Assembly (NCBI RefSeq): GCF_006494365.1
Contig: NZ_VHIP01000008.1
Location: forward strand, 167,284 to 231,283
Length of the DNA stretch: 64,000 bases
Reading direction: 5' to 3'
DNA from: Aestuariibacter sp. GS-14
Lineage (GTDB): Bacteria; Pseudomonadota; Gammaproteobacteria; Enterobacterales; Alteromonadaceae
Below are positions 26,930 through 37,021 of the stretch, piece after piece; the stretch's first letter is position 1; each line of letters begins with the position of its first letter. Position numbers and translations under genes: made by a program. Under the pieces are notes generated by a model, which was not told the origin of the DNA, did no database searches, and saw only the letters and a list, made by a program, of their open reading frames with translations.

Positions 26930-29900
26930 ATGGTTGCCTCAAACGCTGCCCGCTTATGGCTTTTTGCCTGTTTATTATTGTTCGTTCTGCCTACACATGC
27001 CGCGTCATTTAGTAGCACTCCCACCCGGGCGGACATGGCCGATGGTACGTTTAACTTAACGTGGTCAACCGGTGCCGGTGAGATGGCGCCTTATTACCTT
27101 TATCAAAAGAACGGCAGCGGAAGTGATGTACTCATCTATCAGGGTTCCAATAAAACATACACGGTAACCAGCGTAGCAGAGGGCACTTATACCTATACGT
27201 TATGGGTACATAAGATGTCATTTACCAATCCGATGGAGCCGGATTTGGTGCTCACTAAAGGGCCGACACTTACGTTGACAGTAGATAGATTGGATGTCCC
27301 ACCCAAAATGTCGACGCCCAGTGCCCCGACCACGGATAGTGACAGGACGTTTTCGATAAGCTGGGCTGCCAGCACCGGCGAAGATGTTACCAAGTATCAA
27401 TTGCAAGGGCGGATATCAACGACTTCTACCTGGTCATCACTCTATTCAGGTAGCAGCCGTTCACTGACATATACGGCACCTTCTGATGGTACATATTACT
27501 TCCAGGTGAGAGCGTATAACGATCGCGGTTGGGGTAGCTATTCCAATTCTGATACGACAATCGTCGCACAGGTACCGGGCACACCAGCTAGCATCTCTGT
27601 TCCTTCAACCGATTACGATGGCGGAGTTAGCATCAGTTGGGGGGCCTCGACAGGCACGGTTGATAAATACCAGCTTGAGCAGCAAACCAACGGCGGGGCG
27701 TGGGTTGCCGTTTATGAAGGAACAGCTACGAGTAAAGCACTGACTTTGGGTACGGGTAGCTACGCATTCAGGGTAAGGGCATGTAATGTGGAATCCACGT
27801 TCAATAGCTGCTCCGCCTTTAAAACCTCGGGCTCACTGACAGTTGTATTAACGCCGTCGGTACCTCAAATTAATAGTATTCCGACGGGCAACGTCACGGA
27901 TAGCTTCTCGATTGGCTGGACCGCTTCGAGTAACGTGACGCGTTATGAACTTCAACATAGTCCCAATAATAGTACCTGGACAACTATTTATTCTGGTACA
28001 AGCCGCTCACAAACTGTCAGCTATAGCGATGGTCAGCATTATTTCCGAGTGCGAGCTTGTCATGTTTACAATGGTGTAACGCAATGCTCTGGCTATGGCA
28101 GTACAAAATCGGTCACCGTGGTGTTACCGTCATGGGCTGCAAAAAATGGCAGCATTTCAGCGGGCTCGTTCACGAATGTCACGATGAGCGCCAGCGACAA
28201 TCAATTATTACCGCTAAAAAGTGGCGGTGGTGTGTCTGGCGGCGCTGCCAGTTATAGTATTCCTATCATTGTGCCACCAGGTCGAAATGGGATGCAGCCG
28301 TCAATTAGCTTGTCCTATTCGTCAAAGCAAGGCTCCGGCATTGCCGGTGTGGGTTGGTCAATGAATGCCGCAGGGGCTATTTCTCGGTGCCCTGCGACTA
28401 TTGCGCAGGATGGCTATTCGGGGGCAGTAACCTTCAATTATCAAAGCGATAAGTTGTGTTTGAATGGTGAGCGGCTGATATTAACCAGTGGGACATATGG
28501 TTATGCCAATGCCGAATATCGCACAGAAATGGACAGTTTTGTTTCGGTGAAGCAATACACATCCAATATGGATAGCGCGTCGGCCTATTTTGTGGTCACC
28601 CATCAAAATGGCGCACAGGAATATTACGGCAATACGTCAAATAGCCGCACCATCCTCGACGGCCATAGCAAACCCTACCAATGGTTATTATCAAGAACCA
28701 CAGATGCCAGTGCGAATAATAATGTTTATTACGAGTATGTGAGTTTTGGTAAGGCGGAGATGCTGCTTAGTCAGATTTGCTATTCTGATTCGTGTGCAAC
28801 CACGAATGTGCGTCGCGTAGAATTTGAATATGAAGCCAGTGGCAAACCGAGAACCACTTATGTACAAGGTGGCGCTCAGCGCAGTACGCAAATTCTTGAT
28901 AAAATTACGACGTTTGTCGGAACCAGCCGTGTTGTTGAGTATGATTTAACGTATCAATATAGCGCGGCAAACGGCCAGCCATTGCTCGCCGAAGTGAAAG
29001 CCTGTGATGCCAACAATTACAGTCAGTGTTTTGCGCCCGTTTCGATGGAGTGGGATGACAATCCGCTGACGTATGAGTTGGAAAAGCTGGACTTTGGAAA
29101 TAGCCAGTCGCCCGACATTATGAAATCGCAACCCTACGCTGATATCAACCGTGATGGTGTGAGGGATTGGCCTTCAGCGAATGGTGGAACGACATTTGTT
29201 GATGCTGAAGGGACGGTAACGGGAACAGCAGGTTATCAATTGGATAGCTGTTACCAGGCGTCCTGGCAGGTGACAACCTGTTTGTATGGCGATTTTAACC
29301 TCGATGGTCGTACTGATAGCTGGAGAAAAACCAGCAACACCATTCAAGTAGCGTTAACCAATGAGTCTACCGGGCGTGGTGGTTGGATAAACACTGGTAT
29401 CTCGGTGCCGAATTCTTCTTATGTTACCGATGCTAACGTGAAGGACATTAATGATTACAACGGTGATGCCTGGCCCGATTTGGCGGTTATGCATAACAAT
29501 GGTGACATTAAGCTGTATTTCCACACAACGAATCCATCAGCCCCCTACACGGTTGGAAATAGTGTCCATGTCGCGTCCTTAGCGAAAGAGACGCCCACCA
29601 CCATCACGTACCTGACAGAAACGGTCAGTTTCCCGGGCGATATGGATGGTAACGGGTTGCCGGATATCGTGTTTAGTACATCCTATGATAGCGCCAGAGA
29701 AACCTCGCTGCCGGTACCTCTCCCAAAAACAGTCTATTACTCACACAGTAATAATGGCGCGTATACCAAAACAAGTGGCTCACTCCCCAATCCGTATTCA
29801 GGTGAGAATTTTTATTACTTCACCATGTTCTTTGACATCAACAGTGATGGCCTACCAGACATGTTGGCGTGGGATACGAGCTATACTAACCCTGAACTGG

Positions 29901-32900
29901 TGGTCTACATCAACAAAGGTGCCAATAGCTGGTCGTCAAAAATTGACCTCAGCATCGGGATGGCGCTGGCGTTCACATCACAAAATTACCTGAATGGGGC
30001 TCAAGAACCTGAGCCAATGTATTCTCCACGCTATCTCAGTAGTTTGCGCGTAATGGATATTGATGCGGATGGCAAAGCCGAGTTACTTGTGCCAAAAACT
30101 AACATTGCCAAAGGCTGCCGGCCATTCAATGACAGTGGGAGTTGGCAAACTAAGTGCGGCAATGACCTGTATGGCACCTATGCACAGTCACAACTTGAAG
30201 CCCACGCGCTGGGTGCAATGCCAGCATCACAGTTGGATGATGGTTTGTATACCTTTGAAGCGATTACGTTTGAAGAGCACACAGATGGTACGTTCACGGC
30301 CAGCATTATCAGCACCCCCTTTATTGGCTCTGCCACCCAGACTACGGTTGTGGATTCGCGAGGCAAAGGCCTGAATGACTTTATTTTCAGCTATGGCCCG
30401 CGAATAGATGCTAACACCTGCACTATCCCTAATGGGTGTATCATCCAGTCGATAAATAGCGGCTATGACATGTCTGGTTACAACGGAGATTATGGCGTAT
30501 ACGGCTATATCAACTACGGAGCGGGCACAGCCAATAACGATGGCTCAGGCTATGCACCAGTAAATATGCTGAGAGGTGTGACTAATGCAACGGGCGTGAG
30601 CTATCGCTGGGAGTACTTGCCACTGACCTCTTCGCAGATGGACAGCACCCTTGCTTCCATGGGCGTAGATGCGTTTTACCAACGCAACAACACAAAGCCA
30701 AGTGGCGCGTATTTGTATTTTGCTTCCAGTATGTACAATGTGGCGCGCATGGAAGTCACTAATGGTGTGGGCAGCGTTAACGACACCTATTATGCCTATG
30801 AAAATGCGGTGTATAACGTGGAGGGGCGTGGATTCCAGGGCTTTACCACCATTCACACGCTTGATGTGGCAAACAATGTGAGAAGTGAGGCTGCATTTAA
30901 TGTGGCTTTCCCACTAACGGGTAGAATAAAAGACGTCACTGATTATGTGATTGGTTATAGTAATCCGATTAAATTCCAAGAAAATGAATGGGCTCGAAAC
31001 ACCGCTCACCAAAGTCTGTTTGGTAGCGAGGTGTACCACTACTATCTGAAGAAGTCGACAGCTAAACAATACCATGTCGATACTAATGCCGTTAGCAGCA
31101 CCCTCGCGACCACGGTGACAAATGAAGTAACAAGTATCACCGCGTACGGAAATGTGTCAGCAAGTTACAAGTTAACCAGCAGTGAGTTTGGTCAGTATAA
31201 GGTGAGTCAATCTGTTGCCTGGGCAGAAACATCAGCTTGCCAAAATCGATTTGATAGTACGCAAACGACATATGAAAAAGTCACTGGGCGCGCCAGTAAC
31301 GATCCTTACACATCAGGGGATTACGATAAGCAGCGCGCGGTCACACAAACCGTCACCAGTTGGAATGATTCCCATTGTAAACCGAATACCATCACGAGTA
31401 CCGGTACTGACGTTGAGTATGGCCAAACCGTGACAACCGCCTTCAATAGTTATGGTCTGCCGAGCTCCATTACTAAGTCAGGCTCTGTTCGCAGCAACAA
31501 TGCCTGGCAGAGTCAATCCCGTACCATTTCATTCACGTATACGGAAAACGGGACAACGGCCGCGAATAATGGCTATTTTGTTCTGACTACTAATAACGGA
31601 AAGTGGACCGAGGAATCGCAATACTCTCCCGCTTTTGGTCAGGTGACGCGCCACAAAGATGGCAATAATGTGTACCAGTACACCCAGTATACCGGGTTAG
31701 GGTTGGTTGATTACACCTATACCCAATCGGGCTCGACCACCTTGCCGCGCACCTATACGCGCCATTACGAACCAGACAGCGATGCACCAAGTCACGCGGT
31801 AGTTATGTCTATCACGCGCACTGCGGGCATGCCGGATAGCAAGGTGTACACAGACCAGCTTGGACGGGAAGTTAAATCCAGTATGGCCGGCTTTGCTGCC
31901 GGTGACTGGTACTCAACGGTAACGGAATATGATGAGCGAGGACGCAAAACTTTCGTCAGCCAGCCATTTAAAAATAACGGTAACCAGTATGGCGAGCGGT
32001 TTGAGTACAATGATATTTTAGGTCGCGCTACCGAGCGCAGTGTCGACCAACCACTGAACAACGATTTGTTCGTAACTTACGATTACAACGGATTTACCAC
32101 CAACATTACGGCCGGCGGATTAGTCATGAGCCGCACGCATGGACCTGGCGGGCTGCTGATGTCTACCGAAGATGCCCTCGGCGGCGTTACTCGCTATAGC
32201 TACACCAGTGCGGGTTGGCCAATCATTATTCAGGATGCAGCGAACGCTAAAATCTTTGCCACCATGGATGCGCTGGGCAATAAGCTCAAGGTGGAGGACC
32301 CGAACCAGGGTGTGACTGAATTTGAATACAACGCCTTTGGTGAACTTGCCTTGCAGAAGGATGCCAACAATGACATTGTGACGTTTGAATACGATACGTT
32401 AGGCCGTATTCTCACCCGGCGCACAACAGATAGCAGCTACACCAACTCAACGGCCACCTGGACCTGGGATACCCTTAAAAAGGGCCTGCCCACACAAGAA
32501 GTAGAGCACGGTGCTACCCGCAGTTACACCTACGACAGCTTTGCACGACCACAAACCGTCACGGTAGCCATTGATAGTTCGTCTCTCACGAAGACCCATT
32601 TCTATGATGCTTATGGACGTCCACAAGGTTTGGCCTATCCCAATGGGTTGGTTGTGAAATATGATTACAACGCCCAGGGCTATCTCACACATGAAAAGAA
32701 TGCCAATAGCGGCTATGTGTATCGTCAGATTAACGCCATGGATGCCTTTGGTAACATCACAGGCGCCACGCTCACCGACAGTGTCGGGGTGAACTATACA
32801 GCGGCGTACTACCAGCAAAACGGCTCTATGATGCACGTCATTGCAAGTAAAGGCAGCCATCTCCATTACCTTGAATACAGCGATTTTGACAATTTCGGCA

Positions 32901-34720
32901 ACCTTAAAACCGTATCTGACCATGTGAATAATACGGTCGAAACCTATGCCTACGACGACTTACATCGCTTAACCGGCAATACGGTGAAGTGGAATGGCAC
33001 AACAGTGCAAAACAACACGTATCAGTACAACGCTACCGGTAACCTGTTGAAGAAATCGGACTACGCCAATACCTACCGCTACGGTGATGCAACGAAAAGC
33101 CTGGGCGGCAATGCAGGGCCAAGTGCGGTACGCCAGGTGGTTAAGCTAAACAACACAACCGTAAACTTTAGCTATGACGCAAAAGGCAACCTGCTATCGG
33201 GAGATGGCCTCACCACCCAGTACACGGTGCACAATAAGCCGCGTACGCTTTCTCGCAGCGGCAACCAATATACGTTCACGTATGGCGCAGACACCAGCCG
33301 GGTGAAACAAGTGAAATCCGAAGGCGGAGTATCCACTACCACCTACTACCTGGATAAAGACTATGAGGCCGACAGTTCAGGCCATTGGCGAGCGTACATC
33401 GGCGATGTGGCACTAATCAGCTATGATGGTGACACCAAGCATACGATTAACTTTGGACACCGGGACCGACTAGGCAGTGCTACTACCTTTACCGACCATA
33501 ACGGGGCAATTACTAATCGTCGCGGCTATGACCCATTCGGTCGGCCTCGCGGCAGCACCGGCAGCACACTCACGCCATCAACACAAACAAACGGTGACCA
33601 AAGTGCAACCAGTAACTTTGATAAACGCGACAAGCGCGGGTTTACAGGGCATGAGCATGTAGATGGTGCACAAGTCATCCATATGAACGGGCGGGTGTAC
33701 GATTACAACCTTGGGCGGTTTATGTCGGTAGATCCGTTTATTCAAGCGCCTGCAAACAGCCAAAGCGTTAACCCGTACTCGTATATAATGAACAATCCAT
33801 TGGCTGGGACAGACCCGTCTGGTTATAGTGCCGTAGCGGAAGTAGATGGAATTCAATATCGAATTTCTTGCAGGTATACATGTCCAGATAGTTCGAACGA
33901 CAACAATAATGGCGATGGAACTGGTGGTAACTCTCCTAGTTCACGGGGTGAGGAAGGTGACGGGACACAAGGAGGCAGTGGTAATCAAGATTCACCCCAA
34001 ATCGTTGGTGGAGATGGCATTGTAGGAGAAATTGGTGAAGTTACAAATACAGGCTCAATGGACAATGGATCTGGCGGGCACAATGGTGATGACGGAGGGC
34101 AATGGTGGACTCAAAGGCAGTTTGATTTAATGTCGCAGAGCCAAATAAGTCAACAACAACCTTTAGTGCAAAATAACAGCTCTTCGTACGTCAATACTCA
34201 GTCAAATAAAACGTGGTGGAGTTTTGGAGACCCTTTACCTCAAGGACTTGTTGATGCGGTAGCCGGTTTTGGCGATGGCATTGTTAATGCATTTACTTTT
34301 GGATATGGAAATTTGGACGATATTAGGCGGGCAGTTGGTATCACACATGGTGTAGATATGAATTCTGGTTACTATGAAGGAGGGCATTTAGCAGGCAGCA
34401 TCCATGGAGGTGCCACATTTGGAGGTGTAATTGGTATGCTAGGAAAGGGTGTAAAGGGGTTCGAATATTCTCATTTTGTCCCTCAAAGATATTTAAACCA
34501 ATTTGGTATTACAAGAGCATGGCGATCTCCACTAAATGGTACTTATGTTCCAAAACTCTTCCACGCTCTGACAGATAAGTTTAGATACAGATTTATGCCT
34601 AGGACTTTAAAAGTTCAACTTGGTTTGCAGTCTCCTATTCCACAGGGGGTTCAACAGGTTTTAAGAACGCCTCCGATGCTATTGGGCGCTGGATTAGGCG
34701 CAACGAGTGAGGCGCATTAA
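26930..34720 (+). CDS. Secreted SpvB/YD-repeat Rhs polymorphic toxin
   Basis: The start is ATG 26930 with AAGGA upstream. The 2596-residue protein has a signal peptide (MVASNAARLWLFACLLLFVLPTHA), four fibronectin III-like modules (about 28-400) and a SpvB-type segment (about 430-560; GGAASYSIPIIVPPGRNGMQP, LSYSSKQGSGIAGVGW). FG-GAP-like D-x-D-G repeats (about 730-1150), long YD repeats (about 1600-2200) and the Rhs-associated core ending MSVDPF...[19 protein letters not shown] near residue 2302 follow. The variable C-terminal tip (about 2303-2596) has a low-complexity linker, a pre-toxin-like GFGDGIVNAFTFGYGNLDDIRRAVG, and an unrecognized last 90 residues rich in His, Arg and Tyr. The encapsulating core and unique tip imply an effector toxin. 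The immunity candidate follows two bases later. Confidence 0.9.
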   Translation: MVASNAARLWLFACLLLFVLPTHAASFSSTPTRADMADGTFNLTWSTGAGEMAPYYLYQKNGSGSDVLIYQGSNKTYTVTSVAEGTYTYTLWVHKMSFTNPMEPDLVLTKGPTLTLTVDRLDVPPKMSTPSAPTTDSDRTFSISWAASTGEDVTKYQLQGRISTTSTWSSLYSGSSRSLTYTAPSDGTYYFQVRAYNDRGWGSYSNSDTTIVAQVPGTPASISVPSTDYDGGVSISWGASTGTVDKYQLEQQTNGGAWVAVYEGTATSKALTLGTGSYAFRVRACNVESTFNSCSAFKTSGSLTVVLTPSVPQINSIPTGNVTDSFSIGWTASSNVTRYELQHSPNNSTWTTIYSGTSRSQTVSYSDGQHYFRVRACHVYNGVTQCSGYGSTKSVTVVLPSWAAKNGSISAGSFTNVTMSASDNQLLPLKSGGGVSGGAASYSIPIIVPPGRNGMQPSISLSYSSKQGSGIAGVGWSMNAAGAISRCPATIAQDGYSGAVTFNYQSDKLCLNGERLILTSGTYGYANAEYRTEMDSFVSVKQYTSNMDSASAYFVVTHQNGAQEYYGNTSNSRTILDGHSKPYQWLLSRTTDASANNNVYYEYVSFGKAEMLLSQICYSDSCATTNVRRVEFEYEASGKPRTTYVQGGAQRSTQILDKITTFVGTSRVVEYDLTYQYSAANGQPLLAEVKACDANNYSQCFAPVSMEWDDNPLTYELEKLDFGNSQSPDIMKSQPYADINRDGVRDWPSANGGTTFVDAEGTVTGTAGYQLDSCYQASWQVTTCLYGDFNLDGRTDSWRKTSNTIQVALTNESTGRGGWINTGISVPNSSYVTDANVKDINDYNGDAWPDLAVMHNNGDIKLYFHTTNPSAPYTVGNSVHVASLAKETPTTITYLTETVSFPGDMDGNGLPDIVFSTSYDSARETSLPVPLPKTVYYSHSNNGAYTKTSGSLPNPYSGENFYYFTMFFDINSDGLPDMLAWDTSYTNPELVVYINKGANSWSSKIDLSIGMALAFTSQNYLNGAQEPEPMYSPRYLSSLRVMDIDADGKAELLVPKTNIAKGCRPFNDSGSWQTKCGNDLYGTYAQSQLEAHALGAMPASQLDDGLYTFEAITFEEHTDGTFTASIISTPFIGSATQTTVVDSRGKGLNDFIFSYGPRIDANTCTIPNGCIIQSINSGYDMSGYNGDYGVYGYINYGAGTANNDGSGYAPVNMLRGVTNATGVSYRWEYLPLTSSQMDSTLASMGVDAFYQRNNTKPSGAYLYFASSMYNVARMEVTNGVGSVNDTYYAYENAVYNVEGRGFQGFTTIHTLDVANNVRSEAAFNVAFPLTGRIKDVTDYVIGYSNPIKFQENEWARNTAHQSLFGSEVYHYYLKKSTAKQYHVDTNAVSSTLATTVTNEVTSITAYGNVSASYKLTSSEFGQYKVSQSVAWAETSACQNRFDSTQTTYEKVTGRASNDPYTSGDYDKQRAVTQTVTSWNDSHCKPNTITSTGTDVEYGQTVTTAFNSYGLPSSITKSGSVRSNNAWQSQSRTISFTYTENGTTAANNGYFVLTTNNGKWTEESQYSPAFGQVTRHKDGNNVYQYTQYTGLGLVDYTYTQSGSTTLPRTYTRHYEPDSDAPSHAVVMSITRTAGMPDSKVYTDQLGREVKSSMAGFAAGDWYSTVTEYDERGRKTFVSQPFKNNGNQYGERFEYNDILGRATERSVDQPLNNDLFVTYDYNGFTTNITAGGLVMSRTHGPGGLLMSTEDALGGVTRYSYTSAGWPIIIQDAANAKIFATMDALGNKLKVEDPNQGVTEFEYNAFGELALQKDANNDIVTFEYDTLGRILTRRTTDSSYTNSTATWTWDTLKKGLPTQEVEHGATRSYTYDSFARPQTVTVAIDSSSLTKTHFYDAYGRPQGLAYPNGLVVKYDYNAQGYLTHEKNANSGYVYRQINAMDAFGNITGATLTDSVGVNYTAAYYQQNGSMMHVIASKGSHLHYLEYSDFDNFGNLKTVSDHVNNTVETYAYDDLHRLTGNTVKWNGTTVQNNTYQYNATGNLLKKSDYANTYRYGDATKSLGGNAGPSAVRQVVKLNNTTVNFSYDAKGNLLSGDGLTTQYTVHNKPRTLSRSGNQYTFTYGADTSRVKQVKSEGGVSTTTYYLDKDYEADSSGHWRAYIGDVALISYDGDTKHTINFGHRDRLGSATTFTDHNGAITNRRGYDPFGRPRGSTGSTLTPSTQTNGDQSATSNFDKRDKRGFTGHEHVDGAQVIHMNGRVYDYNLGRFMSVDPFIQAPANSQSVNPYSYIMNNPLAGTDPSGYSAVAEVDGIQYRISCRYTCPDSSNDNNNGDGTGGNSPSSRGEEGDGTQGGSGNQDSPQIVGGDGIVGEIGEVTNTGSMDNGSGGHNGDDGGQWWTQRQFDLMSQSQISQQQPLVQNNSSSYVNTQSNKTWWSFGDPLPQGLVDAVAGFGDGIVNAFTFGYGNLDDIRRAVGITHGVDMNSGYYEGGHLAGSIHGGATFGGVIGMLGKGVKGFEYSHFVPQRYLNQFGITRAWRSPLNGTYVPKLFHALTDKFRYRFMPRTLKVQLGLQSPIPQGVQQVLRTPPMLLGAGLGATSEAH

Positions 34721-34722
34721 AC

Positions 34723-35184
34723 ATGATTCTTAAATTCCTTGTGAGTATGAAGCTATTTTTGAGGGACCCTTTAGCTTACTTTAATCCAGAACGAAGAACT
34801 CTTACTCTAAAGCCTCTGGAAAAAACGCTGATTGAAGAACTAATGACAGCAATGGGAAATAAAGACAGGGAGATATTGCTGTCACAATTAACGGAAATAA
34901 ATGAAGTGGAGCGCGTTTATTCTCCGAAAACAATAGTGTCTCTAAACAAGATTAAAGGCCTTAAATATTGTTTAGAACGAGTTAGGAAATTCGAATGTTC
35001 AAGTGACGAATACAAATACGCTCGAATTGATTTTGAAGTGGATGGTCATAAAGTGCGAGCAATTTTTTATATCGTATTTGGAAATTTTTTCTCGATCGAA
35101 TTCACAACTGATGTTTCGACCATGATGTCAGAATCGAAAATGGAGATTAAGAACATAGAGGTTTTAACTGACTTTTCGGATTGA
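34723..35184 (+). CDS. Candidate immunity protein for Rhs tip
   Basis: The 153-residue protein begins two bases after the Rhs stop codon, the position where polymorphic toxin systems encode their immunity protein. It is AT-rich and has no signal peptide. It reads MILKFLVSMKLFLRDPLAYFNPERRTLTLKPLEKTLIEELMTAMGNKDREILLSQL and ends with beta-rich segments (YARIDFEVDGHKVRAIFYIVFGNFFSIEF). I recognize no immunity family. The assignment rests on position, size and base composition shared with the toxin tip. Confidence 0.65.
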   Translation: MILKFLVSMKLFLRDPLAYFNPERRTLTLKPLEKTLIEELMTAMGNKDREILLSQLTEINEVERVYSPKTIVSLNKIKGLKYCLERVRKFECSSDEYKYARIDFEVDGHKVRAIFYIVFGNFFSIEFTTDVSTMMSESKMEIKNIEVLTDFSD

Positions 35185-35234
35185 TAAGTAAATAATGGGG
35201 TCAGAGTGAAATTGCCCCAATTTATAAGAAGTAT

Positions 35235-35255
35235 AAACCCGCTTCGGCGGGTTTT
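35235..35255 (+). terminator. Rho-independent terminator after Rhs/immunity
   Basis: CCCGC-TTCG-GCGGG (35238-35251), flanked by AAA and TTTT, is a compact tetraloop terminator 50 bases after the immunity gene. It ends the Rhs-immunity transcription unit. Confidence 0.85.
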
Positions 35256-35269
35256 CTGTATTTTGGCTT

Positions 35270-35410
35270 GCCAATTTTAATCGGAATGCCTGCCAATTTA
35301 CTTTGGATCCGTTGCTGATTTTCTTTGGAATGGCTGCCGAAAGTGTTTGGATTTTGCATTTGTAGAGTCCATTAAAATTGGCATTTGATCCAATGTAGGT
35401 CAGCACAGAT
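35270..35410. repeat. Repeat downstream of first Rhs tip
   Basis: The noncoding stretch after the terminator contains GCTGCCGAAAGTG then TTTGGATTTTGC (35333-35357). It matches 46010-46034 at 24 of 25 bases. The second copy lies downstream of the displaced Rhs tip and its immunity gene. The shared downstream element could, together with the shared Rhs core, allow tips to be exchanged by homologous recombination. Confidence 0.6.
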
Positions 35411-35526
35411 CCGAACAGAATTGGCTACACTGCGATCAATCAGGCTAAGGTCAATTATCATAGTTTTCGTTGCCCTAGATAATTCCAGTTTGGTTGTTTT
35501 CAGGAATACAAATTACTTGAAAGGGG

Positions 35527-36423
35527 TTAGAAAAATTGTGTTTCATATTTAAAAAGGGCTGTCTTACTTGTGCAGCTTCTAGAAGGCAGGGAAGCAAGTT
35601 CAAAAGGCTTTTCAGGTTCAATGAAACGAAAATTAGTGGATGACCTTGGCCACTTGTGTCGAATAGTTGGGTGATGCTTTGCATTAATTTGCTTTTGAAT
35701 TATTTCAATTCTTGGTGCTATGGTTAAAGCTGAAGTATAAACACGATAATGGATACCTTGTAACAACTTAAAAAATTCAATCCAACGCTTTTTAAAGTAC
35801 TTATTTCTACAGAATGCCGGGAATGCCCTATATGCATCCTGCATTAACAAAAAATGTTTTGTTGAATCTTTGGTAATCTCTGCCAGCCTCACTAGCATCA
35901 AAACTCCCAGAAAACCATGCACGCCTCCAAGTTGAAAAAGAGCATCAGAGTCCTCAGGTGAGCAGATTATATAGTTTGCGTACTCATTTAACGGGAACTG
36001 CTCTGTATGCGGGAATGACCACAAATATCCCAGTGAAGTTGACTTTTGATATTGCTTTATAAGAGCAAATAGCTCTGTTTTTTTTAAATTTGGCTCCAGT
36101 AACTGAAAGATAGGAAACTGAAACACATTTAGATTGTTACTTTGTGTATTGTTGAAGTTCTTCACCGTTGATTCGGTTACAGTTTGCTTGCCCTTTAACC
36201 ACCTCAGCACGGTTCCAGTTGACTCACGCTCTTCGCCAAAAAACAACGATTGTAATTGCCTGCGACAGATATGATTATCCCGAAGAATAGACTCTACCCA
36301 TACGCGTGTTCTGAGAATGCGAGCGGGCGTGAATCTGCTTGCCCTGTGAGGTGCGCTATTTGTTAATTGCTGTAGTTGTCGTTTTATGTCTTGGCTTTTC
36401 AGAAAATCATTCATCGAAAACAT
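35527..36423 (-). CDS. Unknown cytoplasmic protein
   Basis: The 298-residue protein starts MFSMNDFLKSQDIKRQLQQLTNSAPHRASRF and has no signal peptide or membrane segment. An early region (ESILRDNHICRRQLQSLFFGEERESTGTVLRWLKGKQTVTESTV) resembles a helix-turn-helix followed by a linker. The middle and C-terminal parts are helical with no motif I recognize, ending in a basic stretch. It is divergent from a small HTH gene 109 bases away, and both lie between the Rhs locus and the IS21-like element. A regulator or a mobile-element cargo protein are both possible. Confidence 0.55.
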   Translation of the reverse strand: MFSMNDFLKSQDIKRQLQQLTNSAPHRASRFTPARILRTRVWVESILRDNHICRRQLQSLFFGEERESTGTVLRWLKGKQTVTESTVKNFNNTQSNNLNVFQFPIFQLLEPNLKKTELFALIKQYQKSTSLGYLWSFPHTEQFPLNEYANYIICSPEDSDALFQLGGVHGFLGVLMLVRLAEITKDSTKHFLLMQDAYRAFPAFCRNKYFKKRWIEFFKLLQGIHYRVYTSALTIAPRIEIIQKQINAKHHPTIRHKWPRSSTNFRFIEPEKPFELASLPSRSCTSKTALFKYETQFF

Positions 36424-36531
36424 ATGTGGTCGAGTTAGGTTTAAATATGAGTATTAACTCTACCGCGCACTAATTCAAAAAAGTTGCTAGCGTTTCGCTT
36501 CATTACTGGCTGTTTCAAAAGAGTTATAAGA

Positions 36532-36774
36532 ATGTCGAAAACTGTCCCGGATGATTGTCTACAAAGGCTGTTACAAAAGTACGGAGAATTGTTGACTATG
36601 AAAGAGTTGGCGACTGTGCTTCGCTATCCTAGCGTAGGGGCGATACGCACTGCAGCGCATCGAGGTCGTCTTCCTGTTCGCCTTTATCAGTTTTCACATA
36701 AGCGAGGAAAATTCGCTAAAGTCGAAGAGGTTGCTGCGTGCTTGCATGCAATGGAAAGTGGCAACAAAACATAA
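36532..36774 (+). CDS. Small HTH-type DNA-binding protein
   Basis: The 80-residue protein starts at ATG 36532 (MSKTVPDDCLQRLLQKYGELLTMKELATVLRYPSVGAIRTAAHRGRLPVRLYQFS). It contains a helix-turn-helix of the AlpA/excisionase-like kind, MKELATVLRYPSVGAIRTAAHRG, followed by a basic strand. Such small factors often control neighbouring mobile genes. A longer upstream start at 36484 lacks a ribosome site. It is divergent from the unknown gene at 35527-36423. Confidence 0.6.
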   Translation: MSKTVPDDCLQRLLQKYGELLTMKELATVLRYPSVGAIRTAAHRGRLPVRLYQFSHKRGKFAKVEEVAACLHAMESGNKT

Positions 36775-36851
36775 TTAATGAATTAGCAGAGGAGGAGTAT
36801 TACTGAATTGAATTAAAAACAGTTTCTACTATTTATATGGCGCATAAAACG

Positions 36852-36887
36852 CCAAAAGCCTAAAAACGCGAATTTTTAGGCTTTTGG
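36852..36887. terminator. Long perfect hairpin, likely bidirectional terminator
   Basis: CCAAAAGCCTAAAAA (36852-36866) and TTTTTAGGCTTTTGG (36873-36887) pair perfectly over 15 bases around a six-base loop. The A- and T-rich arms let it work in both directions. It lies between the small HTH gene and the IS21-like operon and may mark the left edge of the latter. Confidence 0.65.
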
Positions 36888-37021
36888 ACTTGATATCGAT
36901 TCTGACGATTTCGACCTTTCAAGTATCCGTTAATGATTGAGCCGTTGTCAAGTATTTCAATTTTCTCGCATTGAAATACGGCTTAATTGCGCCTTTATTT
37001 TTAACTGATAAAGGTGACATT

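Noticed and set aside
27193-33856. Many frames of 60-160 codons on both strands within the Rhs gene
   Set aside because: All are shadows of one uninterrupted long frame with clear repeat architecture.
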